From the NCBI GenBank assembly GCA_038503065.1, contig JBCAMK010000003.1, forward strand, positions 2,604,001 through 2,668,000: a stretch of 64,000 nt of DNA, in the 5' to 3' direction. The stretch is from Paragyromitra xinjiangensis. Lineage: Eukaryota; Ascomycota; Pezizomycetes; Pezizales; Discinaceae. The notes beneath the pieces were generated by a model, which was not told the origin of the DNA, made no database searches, and saw only the letters and a list, made by a program, of their open reading frames with translations. Below are positions 1 through 11,072 of this stretch, one piece after another (position 1 is the first letter of the stretch; every line of letters starts with the position of its first letter). Made by a program: the position numbers and the translations under genes.

Positions 1-3000
1 ACGAAGGCGATTACACGGATTATGCCACCGATGCACCCCTACCGACGCCTTCGGGCACACCCTACAGAACGCCCCATCCATCTCGACACCCTAGCCGGCA
101 TGCAACACCTTCGCCAACACCATCTCCATATCAAGCGTCTAGCAGTCCTCCTACTACCAATGGGCGGGTATCTCCGTTGCATCGCATGAATATAGGGCAT
201 CAACAGCACCACCACTTACATCACCAGGATCGTTCTTTCGACGAATCAATATCAATTCTCGATCCACGACGCTTCACACCAACACTACACGCGAACCTAG
301 TAGCGGAAATCCTCTCCCTAAGGCGCGAGTTGGAGTCAAAATCGAACTTGGTAGATACTCTAGAACAGGATTTACATGCAGCCAGAAATGAGCATGAAAC
401 AGCTGCAACCTCCGCAGTGACAGCGCAGCGGGAAGCTAGGGATATCAAGCGGCAGCTAGCAAGGGCCGAAAATGATGATGCCGTGGAAGCCGTGGCGAAA
501 GAACGGGACGAGGCTGTCAATGCCGTGGCTGAGTTGAAGCGGCAGGTTGAACGGTTAGCAAAGTCAAGACGTTCAGCCGAAGAAGATCTGGAAAGGATTA
601 AGAGGATGGCCGAAGATGATTATGAACAGCATGAGGCCAGCAAGAGAGTACTGGAACGAAGAGCTCACGTTGCCGAGGGTCGGCTGAAGGCTCTTTTGGA
701 CGAACTCGCAGCAGCGAATGCTATACCACCACCTCCACTCCCTGTTCAGGACACCCCTGAGACTGATCATGAAGATGTAGCGCAGTCGGAGATCACAGCA
801 AGTGATGCAGCTAGTATCAGAGACAGCATACGAGATAGCTTCAAAGGCCGTCCGGCCAGTTTGATGATGGGGGATGATGAGGCAGAAAGACTAGGTATTA
901 GGTTTTCGGTGGGGGCTGGCAGTAAAGGATTGAGCTTAGCAGATGAGCTGAATTTCGATGAGGAGGATGATTTGGAGGAGGAGGAGGGCCTGGAAGAAGA
1001 CGAGGATGATCGAACTGAGGCCGAGTTTTCATTCGCTGATGACAATGCCTCTGAAAGATTTGCTGAGGATAATGCATCTGACAGTGGCCCGGAATCGGGG
1101 GCGGGAGAGGATGACGAAGAATGTGACATGACAGAGTATCACGAAATGGGAGTTCAGGTTGACTTTGACGACGACGAAATTCAGGAAATACGGGAACAGG
1201 AACATCAGTTACACCACGAATCTGAACAACAGTCCGAACGTCTTGATGTCCTTGGTCTTGAAATCGAGGAGAAGCTCGCTGAATTGGAACGTACGTATGC
1301 GGAATTGGACCGAAAAACGCTGGAGCTTGACAGTATATACACTGCATTTGATAAAGTTCATGACAGGGTTATGGAGCTAGAGGAGCAGATTGAGAAAATG
1401 GAGGATGAGGCTGCTAGAGGAGAGAAGGCGTTTGCAAACATGGAGAATGATCATACTCAGCTGAAGAATGATCATACTCAGTTGAAGAGTGATCATGTCC
1501 AGTTAAAGGGCGATCATGTTCGATTGGAGAGCAGTCATGTCCAATTGGAAGAGGGCCATGCTCAACTGAAGAGTGATCATACACAATTGGAGAGTAAACA
1601 TGCACAACTAGAGAATGAGCATGCACAACTGAAGGATAAGCATTCACGATTGGAAGATGATCATACGGAACAGACAAAGCTGCTCGAGACTAGAGGGAAA
1701 GATGTGGAAGAGCGTTGGAATACTCTGCAAACCCAAGAGATTGCTTTACAAACCCATCAGGTATCTCTTGGCGATATCGAAAAGGCCTTGGATAAACGAT
1801 CGAGGAATCTTGATGAGCGAGAGAAAACCCTTGCAGATAGGGAAGCACTTGTCATTGCCGCTTCCACACCAATCAACATTGAGGACGACGGACCTACGAC
1901 TAAGGCTAACAACGAACCTACCCTAGCTGAGATCGAAGCTAGGGAAAAGGAGGGCGAATATGAAGCAAACGAGAGACGGAAGAGGTCGAGGTCTACAGGC
2001 ATTTCATCACCAACGCCTTACTCTTCAATTATAACCTCTCCTACTCCAGTATACGTGTCTGTTGAGTCACAGGCCAACACGGCATATGTATCTGTCGAGT
2101 CCCAAACCAGCACGGCATGTGTATCTGTCGAGTCCCAAACCGACACTGCATATGTATCTGTCGAGTCGCAAACCAACCCCCCATACATGTCTGTTGAAGT
2201 CCAAACCAGCCCGCCATACATTTCTGTCGAAATTCAAGCCAGCCCGTCATATGTATCTATTGAAGCCCAAGCCAACCCAATATACGTATCTGCCGAGTCA
2301 CAAACGGATGAACTCCTACCACCTCCTCCTCCAAGAGCACCTACACCGCCTCCTGTGATTGAGATGCAGACTGTGGGCATTCAAACAGACCCCGTGAGGC
2401 CTCCGCCTCTTCCTCGAATTATTCCGACAATATCGGTCATTCCGCCTCCTCTTACGCCCCCACTCCCGAAACCTATCATGAAGAACGCTGCCGTCCAAAC
2501 AAAATCAATGCCCCGAGCAAAGAGTCGATCGGTACAGACAGAGGAGATGAGGCTTGAGGAGAAAATCATGAGACTACCACCCCATCTTCACCCCTCGGCG
2601 ATCATGGCAAACAATCCCCTTCCCCCAGTACCTAAGCCTGCTGATCCCCTTCCGTCCGAGGATGCTCCACCCCCAACTCCCCCAAAGAAAAATGCAAGGA
2701 GGAGTATGGTTAAACGAACATCAGCCATGGGTCCTACCTCTGTACCAGCTGTGCCGCCAAGATCTGTGCCGCCAGCTGCGGATGCCACCCCTGGATCTGC
2801 TCTTATCTACAGTTCACCACCTAGGCTGGATAGTTATGATGGATCTCCAGAGAAAATTAGGGATAACGCCCACCGGCACTTGTTCAACGGCGTCGACTTT
2901 TCTCACGACCTACCACAATCTTCAGGAGATGACGAATTTCATGATGACGCAGATCTCAGTGGTAGTGAGTTCAAGACCGCTCTGTCAGCGCCAAAACCAA

Positions 3001-4898
3001 AGAAGTCAAGGAACAATCCTCATATCAACCTCAGCCGACCCTCTCCAGTAGAGGCGCCATCGCAGAAGCCGCCAGGTGGTCTGCAAAGGAAGGGTGCGAC
3101 TATTCGGAAGAATGCATTAATTTCTAGCGGGACAAAAGCCCACAGTCGGCCGAGAAGCCCCAGCCTAACAAGTAATATCACAAGTGAAAGTGGCGGGGCA
3201 AAGATTGGCCCACCGTTCCCCGTACCAGCACGCCACAGCTCCAGAAAGCCCAGTGGATATGGAAATCACAATCGGGTCGAAAGTCCTACCCCACTGTCCA
3301 TCGGGCTACCAAGAAGAAACATGCCACCTCACCATCAAAGGCAGCCCTCAGTTCACTCAATACAGTCAATCCGAAAGGTTCGATCTGCTACTGCATTGCC
3401 GACCCTTAGGACTACCAACTCTAGAAATCGATCACCGCCACCGCTGAGCGCCTCTTCCGCTGCACCTGACAGCCCTGGCTTGCCTCCACCGTTACCTAGA
3501 GATGAGGTTATTTCCCCTGGGTTCGATAAGCAGAAGTTTGGCGCTTCCAGGCATAGACACCAAGAGAGCACAAACACCTCAAACTCTACAGGTACCATGG
3601 GGAACGCCTCTAATGGTAGTTCGATCCAACAAACTAGCGTTGTAGATGCCATTGCGCAAACTATGGTTGGCGAGTGGATGTGGAAGTATGTTCGTAGAAG
3701 AAAGTCCTTTGGTGTAACAGAATCTCCCCAGAACATCGACGGCAGGGACGAATCCGCAGGTGGACAACGTCACAAGCGATGGGTCTGGCTCGCTCCGTAT
3801 GAAAGAGCCGTAATGTGGTCCAGTCGTCAACCCACGAGCGGCAACGCCCTACTCGGGAAGAGTGGCAGAAAACGTAAGCGATCAATCCTTCAACCCCCCG
3901 CCGGCCTCTCCCGCGCTCTGGACAAGGTACTGACCAACAAAGTCCCCATACAATCTGTATTGGACGTTAAGGACGACACTCCACCGCCAAAGGGCGCCGA
4001 TCCATTAAAACCCCTCTTCAATCGTAGTATCTTAATCCTGACACCAGCGAGGGCCTTAAAGTTCACAGCTCCGAATAGAGAGCGGCATTATGTGTGGCTA
4101 ACGGCCCTCAGCTTTCTTTCGCATTCGCCGCAAGGGAGCGAGGGACTACTAGCACTACCACCACCAATGCCATTCGAGTACGAGCAGGTGCAGCATCAAC
4201 AAGCGTTAGCACCGCCAGTGCAGCGACCTCCAATGCCACCGATCCCAGTGCACCGCGATGTACCGTTCCATCCTGTCCGGGACTCGATCCGGCTTGCGAA
4301 GGGCAAGTCACGGCAGTCACGGCAGAAGCAAAACGGGTTTCCTCCCCCACGCAAAGACTCTATTCGTGAAGCCGAAAGTATCATGAGCAACGGATCTACC
4401 GCAGAGCCTCCAAGTATTCCCCGATTCCCAGGACAACACACCCGCAAGAGAAGTAATTCTGCTGTACGGCCTGGAACACAAAGATCTATAAGCAATGAAT
4501 ACCATCGCAATGGATACGATCCAAGTGTGCTCTCTTCGTACGGGGGCTCCAGCCAAGGCGACTATTATGGGAACGGTATAGTTGGGGGTATCGGCCTCGT
4601 ATCAGGTAACAGTTCAATGATGAATGGGCATCCGGGCCCACCCATGGGGGGCTGGGAAGCTGGGCCGATGGGCACTGTGCGCATGGAGGCATTTGTTGAA
4701 AGACAGCCGAGATACGAGTTTGATGAAGAAGACGAGTATCGCCGGCCCAGCAGCTACAGGCTCAGAAGAGATCGCCGCAGCTCCAGGCAAGAGAGTTATT
4801 GGAGTGGTAGTGGAGACTTTTATACTGGGTCAGGTCCTGGTCCAGCGATGGATGATGAGGGGTTTTGGAGAGGGGAAGATCCTTTTGGGGGGTTCTAG
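1..4898 (+). CDS. apsA: ApsA/Num1-like cortical dynein and nuclear-migration anchor (5' partial)
   Basis: The reading frame is open from the first full codon (base 3) to the TAG at 4896-4898, about 1631 residues, so the true start lies upstream of the window. Order of elements: Pro/Ser/Thr-rich start, coiled coil (about 290-700), acidic stretch (about 950-1130), second coiled coil (about 1180-1860) containing 11 heptad repeats (1446-1676), eight 11-residue repeats (about 2047-2310), Pro-rich linkers, a PH domain (about 3640-4130, beginning near VGEWMWKYVRR and ending near HYVWLTALSFLS) and a Gly/Ser/Arg tail. A coiled-coil-rich body with a single C-terminal PH domain of the Mcp5/Num1 type is the hallmark of Num1/ApsA. 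In yeast and Aspergillus these proteins sit at the plasma membrane through the PH domain, capture dynein and position nuclei. No intron is visible. The family call is firm; the meaning of the repeats is inference. Confidence 0.9.
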   Translation, partial: EGDYTDYATDAPLPTPSGTPYRTPHPSRHPSRHATPSPTPSPYQASSSPPTTNGRVSPLHRMNIGHQQHHHLHHQDRSFDESISILDPRRFTPTLHANLVAEILSLRRELESKSNLVDTLEQDLHAARNEHETAATSAVTAQREARDIKRQLARAENDDAVEAVAKERDEAVNAVAELKRQVERLAKSRRSAEEDLERIKRMAEDDYEQHEASKRVLERRAHVAEGRLKALLDELAAANAIPPPPLPVQDTPETDHEDVAQSEITASDAASIRDSIRDSFKGRPASLMMGDDEAERLGIRFSVGAGSKGLSLADELNFDEEDDLEEEEGLEEDEDDRTEAEFSFADDNASERFAEDNASDSGPESGAGEDDEECDMTEYHEMGVQVDFDDDEIQEIREQEHQLHHESEQQSERLDVLGLEIEEKLAELERTYAELDRKTLELDSIYTAFDKVHDRVMELEEQIEKMEDEAARGEKAFANMENDHTQLKNDHTQLKSDHVQLKGDHVRLESSHVQLEEGHAQLKSDHTQLESKHAQLENEHAQLKDKHSRLEDDHTEQTKLLETRGKDVEERWNTLQTQEIALQTHQVSLGDIEKALDKRSRNLDEREKTLADREALVIAASTPINIEDDGPTTKANNEPTLAEIEAREKEGEYEANERRKRSRSTGISSPTPYSSIITSPTPVYVSVESQANTAYVSVESQTSTACVSVESQTDTAYVSVESQTNPPYMSVEVQTSPPYISVEIQASPSYVSIEAQANPIYVSAESQTDELLPPPPPRAPTPPPVIEMQTVGIQTDPVRPPPLPRIIPTISVIPPPLTPPLPKPIMKNAAVQTKSMPRAKSRSVQTEEMRLEEKIMRLPPHLHPSAIMANNPLPPVPKPADPLPSEDAPPPTPPKKNARRSMVKRTSAMGPTSVPAVPPRSVPPAADATPGSALIYSSPPRLDSYDGSPEKIRDNAHRHLFNGVDFSHDLPQSSGDDEFHDDADLSGSEFKTALSAPKPKKSRNNPHINLSRPSPVEAPSQKPPGGLQRKGATIRKNALISSGTKAHSRPRSPSLTSNITSESGGAKIGPPFPVPARHSSRKPSGYGNHNRVESPTPLSIGLPRRNMPPHHQRQPSVHSIQSIRKVRSATALPTLRTTNSRNRSPPPLSASSAAPDSPGLPPPLPRDEVISPGFDKQKFGASRHRHQESTNTSNSTGTMGNASNGSSIQQTSVVDAIAQTMVGEWMWKYVRRRKSFGVTESPQNIDGRDESAGGQRHKRWVWLAPYERAVMWSSRQPTSGNALLGKSGRKRKRSILQPPAGLSRALDKVLTNKVPIQSVLDVKDDTPPPKGADPLKPLFNRSILILTPARALKFTAPNRERHYVWLTALSFLSHSPQGSEGLLALPPPMPFEYEQVQHQQALAPPVQRPPMPPIPVHRDVPFHPVRDSIRLAKGKSRQSRQKQNGFPPPRKDSIREAESIMSNGSTAEPPSIPRFPGQHTRKRSNSAVRPGTQRSISNEYHRNGYDPSVLSSYGGSSQGDYYGNGIVGGIGLVSGNSSMMNGHPGPPMGGWEAGPMGTVRMEAFVERQPRYEFDEEDEYRRPSSYRLRRDRRSSRQESYWSGSGDFYTGSGPGPAMDDEGFWRGEDPFGGF
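1446..1676 (+). repeat. 11 x 21-bp tandem repeat encoding His/Leu heptads
   Basis: Eleven contiguous 21-bp units encode heptads of the form x-D-H-x-Q-L-K/E, for example NDHTQLK, SDHVQLK, SKHAQLE and DKHSRLE. The first two units are identical in protein; the rest have drifted at both DNA and protein level. His is always residue 3 and Leu residue 6 except in the last, decayed unit (DDHTEQT). With 3/4 spacing, His and Leu alternate at the two core positions of a coiled coil. Confidence 0.9.
2047..2310 (+). repeat. 8 x 33-bp tandem repeat encoding (Y/C)xSxExQ(T/A) units
   Basis: Eight 33-bp units encode 11-residue repeats such as YVSVESQTSTA and YVSVESQTNPP. The invariant core is Ser-x-Glu-x-Gln-Thr/Ala. 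The array lies between the coiled coil and the Pro-rich part of the ApsA/Num1-like protein. Further Gln-Thr motifs follow (MQTVGIQTD near 2365, VQTK near 2495, VQTE near 2535), and a GVQVD motif precedes it near 1150. Confidence 0.9.
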
Positions 4899-7800
4899 GG
4901 TTTTGACAGGCGTTGTAAGAGTATGAGTAGTTAGAAAAGGGTGCAGGGGTGTTTGGAGATTAAAGGAGCGTGTGCTGGATTGTTCTGCGGGTAAGCGAGT
5001 GTACCATAACAGTGTGTTTGTTCTTTTTGATACCTTTTCGTCGTTGAGCATGCACCATAATGCTTGTTTCTCTATCCTAGACTTCTGGTTTTTTTGGGAC
5101 TCCGAGACGTTCTTTTCTGGTTCTTTTTCTTTTGTAAGTGGGTTTTGGGTGAGATGGAGACGGGTCACTTCTTTCAGCAAACTGGTAGTTTCGTTTGTGG
5201 TTTATGTCTCTTTCACGTTGTGGGTTACCTAGAAAAGAATCGGCGGAGTTTTTTCTTTGACTTTTGCTTTATTATGTTTTAACTACGATTTCTTCTCTAT
5301 TTCTTGTTTCTTATGATAGCATTGGTGAACCGGACGGAGCAAGCAGGGTTGGGTGATCATTCCTTGGTTTTCTTTGTGTATTATTCTGTGTTTCTCTCGG
5401 TGCGTGGAGCCCACACCGTAATTTTTATTGGCATCTGGAGTAGTTTCACCTATTTAGCCCTCTGAACCCGATCCGTTGCAGGCACCCCCCCCGTCGGTCG
5501 CCCGATCTATAAACCCAACCTAGGGGTAGCGAACATAAACTACAGCCACGTCCAAGAACAGGTAGATTTTATGTGGCACCTCCAGTGCCTACTTTTGGCA
5601 CATAATTTAAGCCTTCCGAATAGCGACGTATGAATCAGTGCTGTGGAAGTGATTGCACCACTACCACTATAGCAAGTCCCAGCTAAATGCAGGCACAAAC
5701 GATAGAGATGTGCTTTCCAAAGCCCCCGGCTTCAAGAATGTAGGCATATCTAATTAGCCGTATCGGTTGTATGTCGCTTCATCAAAGGTCACTCCAGTTC
5801 ACTTGAAACCTCTAGTAGAAACTAATTAGGGCATAGAATCAAGGGTAATAGGCAGATGATGATTGCTAGATTTTTCGTGGGCGCCGGGGTTCCGAGACCC
5901 CCTGAGTCAAATTTCTTCGATAAGGGTGGTAGTATATAAATTGAATTTAAACGTTTTCAGAATAGTCTAGGGTTCGTTGGAGCAAACGTCCTGGTAGTTG
6001 GCTAGGGACTTTTCAGTCACGGCCCTTTGTTTCCCTGGGCTTTTCCCTCAATAAATGGTGCTCGTGATCGTAGAAACTCCTTGATCAGGCCTTACCCTAG
6101 AAGTCCCTATTCCGAAAAGCCGAGAGGCTGGCAACGTGTCTTAGTATAAGGAAGCGGTGGTGATTATGAGTGATATCCCATGAACCACACAACCCTAAAT
6201 ACCTAAAGTCCGGGCATTATCATCTTAGTGTTAGGGTATTTATCTTATCAGGCATTCTTCGCATCCAAATTCTCCCGGAATAGTGGGGTGGATAACCACC
6301 CACTAGCCTTCCTTTCTAACAGCTTCCAGAAATGCGGCCCGATTTATGAGGCAATTTTCCCAGCTGCCTTGCTACCGATTCATTTGAAGAACAAAGAGTG
6401 GAGATAGAGTGCCAAGCTAGGGGTAAGCTGCTGGTTTTGGGCGTATCTTCTCTTGATCGCCTTTCACATGCCTTCTAACGCAATCATACAGCCTCGCTTG
6501 ACCATACCAAGAGTCGAACTGCGAACCATTAGGTCTATGTCATTGACTAGGGCACCTCATAAGCGTTGCAAAATGGTATAACTCGCCATACGGTAAGTAT
6601 TGGCGTATACGTAGTACATGAGCTTAGTAACACATTCTCAGGTCAAAGTGTGGTGGGCTAGGTATGGTGGCTGTGACACCATATACAGTTTGAGTGGGGT
6701 TGACCATGGTTCTGGGCACGAGACATCGCAAACCCCCATAGCGATAGAAAATCCCCGACCATAATTTGTTGATACACCATGTGATTTACCGGGCTGGGAT
6801 ATTAAGTACTCGTGATAAAAGCCTCGTAGCTCTTTCTTCTAGCACTATACAGGTATTCGGCGCCTCTAGGATCTGGACGTCAACATGCAGCCCAGCCACC
6901 CTGATAGCAAATATGATCATGCTATCAGGAGGAGTTGAAAGTGAGGATGCAGATTCCATGATAAAAGGTATTGCGAGGTGCAAGCGACAATGATCTGAGG
7001 GGAAAATGAAAGGCAACTAACACACAAATAGAACGGAAGAGATTCAAACAAAAGATGGATGGTTCAGGAAGAGGATCATCAGAAGTATGATAAAGGAAGA
7101 GAGGTTCAAAACAAGGGGGGGGTTTATACCCAAACCGAATCCGCAGAGCACGAGTATATAAAGTACCATCTATGAAAGTGGAATACGCCACCACTTCCAA
7201 TCTTTACTACATATAGCACCCCGTTTACGTCCCGCGTAGCAACTAAAAGCATAGGTACCAAGGAACGACCGAGAGGATGGATGTATCTCGATTCACCAGC
7301 CTATTTTATACGCTTTATTGATACAATTACCCCAACCCCCCTGATGGCTGTTACCATGTAAGTATATAAATTTTCATTCGCTGAGATTACTTCAATTGCT
7401 ATGTAAGTGAGAGATCAAAACTATATACTTGCAGACGTTGAAATAAGGTTTTGGCCTGTTTCATAACGGCTCACTCGCATGTCTAAAAATAATTTACACT
7501 CTTGGCAAAACTACCACAAGCTAGAATCGTAACGTTTTAGAGGGAGTATTTTTCTTAATTTTGCCAATTATGAAATATCCAGAAGAATATCGGTCTCCCA
7601 TAAAACAATACACAACCGATCTCCGCGAGCCGTCAGAAGGGTTCCACTGGGCGTATTATGACCTTCGGTAGCAACAAACACCATCATTCTCCTCCAGCTG
7701 AGATTTAAGCCACCGGGAAGTACTATAACCGTCGGAGTTTGTCTTCAAAATAAGAGCTTCCCCCCTTTCGAAGGCACAGCTGAACTTAACGCTGAAAACC

Positions 7801-9990
7801 CTTTGGAGGCCTAAGTTACTACAAATGAGCCACCTATATATATAGCCAGCCGTGTTTTTAATCTATCATCTGATACATAAATTTTCCTTGACCTTAGAAA
7901 CTTTTAATCCATTAGTTATTTGCCTTCCTTCAAAAGAAATGTCCCAAATCCCTCGGTCGGCCAACCTCCAGCTGCAGTTCTATGATTCATATCATAATAT
8001 TCACGGCTTCGGCTGACATCCCTAAAATGATCAACATATCTATATTCGCCGTACTACAGATGATCGAGTAATTTATCCATACAACTTCCCTCACCGCCTC
8101 TCATTAATATGTCTTAATTCGGACGTCATAAATTTCCCCCCAAGTTACGCCGGCACTAGCGCCGGCGGTAGGACTTCCGGTTGGTCACCAACTAATATCA
8201 AGACGTGTTGCGCACAATGTACATGCACCTGACTACGTGTCTCTGCAAGTTCCCCGGGTGTGAGGCTTCGACGCGGGGACGGTAAACCCGAGAGTTTGGT
8301 TCATTCCGTGGAGCACATTCATGTTATGCTTTGGTGACCAGAAATCGAACAATTTAGCGAACACTAGATCTTCTGAATAATCAGGATCGCTGAATATGTA
8401 CGAGGTGTACGCGTCCAATCGTATGAGATTACTGTATTTTCTGTCCTCTGGATAAGCACCCAATCCGCAATCTCGGAATGGTGCTGGATGCAGGCAAGTC
8501 GAAGGGCACTCCGTGTAATTAATGAATCTGAGGCCTCGTTTTTTTACCTTCATCCAGGTTAGATCAATTCCGACTGCCAGGTAAGTAGGTGCAGGAGTGC
8601 CACACCTTCTCTACTTAGGTTTTGCGCCGCATACGTTAGCATTAAAGAGACTTGCAGGTATGATACATACTACACTTCGTTCGCTCGCGTGGCGATAAGG
8701 TTGCGGTAGTTACCGAACCCCGTGGAATGACGTTTCCCGGATTCCCTAACTTCGTTACACCAGCGACGTGGGGCCCCAGCGGAGGCTCCTCCGCTTGGAG
8801 CAACTCTGGATTCTGACATGTACACTGAAGGGTAAATTTTTGATACCGAATACTAGGATACTGTCGTGAATCGGAGAGTATATTTCTCCAGAGCCGAATC
8901 CACATTTTAATGAGGATCACAGTGCATGGCTTATTTCGTCGGTAATCGTGCTGAGATCCACGGCTCTTTCACGGCCGGCCGGCAATTACGGCAGCCAGTA
9001 GAAAGCTATGCGCGGACCCGGTAGGTAGCCGAATGCTGTGTGACTTTGAAGTTCCATCAGCCGAATCATAAGAGATGAAGGCATTCCTAAAGAATTACAA
9101 GCGAGAACGAGAAGACTTTAGATTGACAACCACTTTGTGTTACTCATCCTATAGCTAAAATCTAATGGGCTTCTAATCTTTGAAGAAGGAAAAACTACTG
9201 CTTGGACCTCGAAAACCGACTAAGCCATCTCCGAAATAAGTTGTTTCAAGGGTTTGTTCCGAGATTTTGCAGGCCCGAAAGTTGACCCTGTGCACTGAAC
9301 GTACACATATATTACGGGCCGTGGACACGGGTTTCAGCAATCGGCATTCCGGCAGCCTTGGGTAATTTATGATTCTCAGGAAGGAATTTTCTTTCTCTGC
9401 CTTTCTTTTTCCCAGTTAGGCGAACCCCACCAATTTTAAGAGAAGTATGTGCTTAGGAAGCGGGAAGCTGTAAATGACAGTCTGGTAAGCACGCTGAACC
9501 CACTCTTCTCGCCTTGACAATAGTCCAATTGATAATTGCCCTTTTGATTCCTTTTATCGCTACCCCCACATACTTTAAGTGAGGGGAGGCAAGGTGATCG
9601 ACATGGGATTAAGTTATAGCAATGAAAGCAATTTGCTCGAGCAAGAATTAGGAATTGCTCATCTGCATATCTATTAATGGATATTCACGTCGCCGTCAGT
9701 TGTAGGCGGTGAGGTTAGAGGTAATGGATTCACATACACACGAAAAAAGCTCCGGGACAGCGAGGAGTCAGTTTCTTTTGGTGGAGGATGCAGCATGCTG
9801 TAGAGCCTGGCCTGGACGAAGATCTAGAAAAGAAAGAGACGCGGCAACCACAACCGGCCAGACATACATTTAAACAAATTCTCGCACACAAATTACAAAA
9901 AAACTAGTAACTTCCTCATTGGTATTCTTTCCTCTTGTCGACTGAGATGAAACACAAAACTACATCTCTTCTTCCCACTCTAAGCTAATG
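4899..9990. other. Gene-free region (about 5 kb)
   Basis: From about 4960 to 5290 the sequence is T-rich, which fits the 3' UTR of the anchor gene. The rest has no ORF with convincing protein composition and no recognisable transposase or reverse transcriptase. On the minus strand, 8233-8553 and 8642-8920 hold 106- and 92-codon open frames of unclear status. 6497-6566 resembles a badly decayed tRNA on the minus strand. A GC palindrome-like patch (GCCGGCACTAGCGCCGGC) lies near 8151. Confidence 0.6.
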
Positions 9991-11072
9991 ATCTGAACCC
10001 TCTATTTAAAGAAAGAAAGAAAGAAAATCTTAAGGAATATAACATTAAATAAGAACGAGAATCAGCTCTAAAGGTTGATAAGACTCTATCTTGAACAAGC
10101 TAGAAGTGATTTCTCGATATCTTGGATTGACACAAGATTAGCTATAGGTATGTAGAGAAATATGTTAGAGCTCACGGAGCAAAATAGTCGATGAGGGGAA
10201 AAAACAAGAAAGCTATATATATAGCCCAATACTGCAAACGTGGCTGAGAGGACCTGATTCGTGTTCAACTGAGGTGAGGCTTGCTCGATCAATTTTGATT
10301 CTGTGGGGGTTCCCGAGTGGGGAGCAGAGTCGTGGACATGGGTGGGGTACCAGATCGATGTCTTGAAAAAGCACTTGAACCTCGAGAACCATGGCGAATA
10401 ACGAGCCATTACCCCCACCAGCCTGCATTTTTTCTCTCAAATTTTCCACCCTTACGAGGAAACTCGAATCGATATGTATCGAGCTCCAAAACCCCCCAAG
10501 GTACCGGTGAAAGAAACAAGAGGGAAAAAAAATACGCCCAAATTCAGAGCAAAAATCCAACCGTCTCCACTAACAATTGACAAAGCTTAGAAAACATTTC
10601 CGTCTTCCACGCTATTCCTCGAGCTTCGTGGTAGCCCCGCACTACCGTTGATCCAATTCAGCAACCCAATAAGAAAGGGACTAGGTACGTAGATGAGGAA
10701 TATAAAATGATGAATGGATGGAAAAGAAATAAAAATTGAAAAAATAAAATAAAAACATGGCTGAAAATAAGAGACAGGTGAAAAGAAAATAATTTTCAAA
10801 AGATGTCAAGAATGATGCTGTAGGATCAACATTTCCGGGAACCAAAACACAAGAATAAAGATATAGAATAAAAACCATTCTCAACACCAACTATGGAATA
10901 CCAATAAAAAGCACCTAGGTTCAATAAGGACAGCATGAAAAGAAACAAAAAATCGCAACCACCCACAAACGTGTAACCACCGAAAGTCAATAGTATCCAT
11001 CACATCCAAACTCTTTCTTTCCAAATCTTTAGGTCCCCCGTACCCTCCTAGTCCATCCATTTCATCCGTAAA
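9991..11072. other. Downstream flank of the RAS2 gene; AT-rich, short GAAA repeat
   Basis: A short (GAAA)n run sits near 10009-10026. 10690-10960 is A-rich on the plus strand, that is T-rich on the strand of the RAS2 gene, which ends at 11073, so part of it may be its 3' UTR. Open frames at 10086-10580 have no recognisable features. Confidence 0.5.

Noticed and set aside
6497..6566. tRNA-like sequence, minus strand
   Set aside because: Box B is fair (AGTTCGACTC) but box A has several mismatches and the cloverleaf does not fold.
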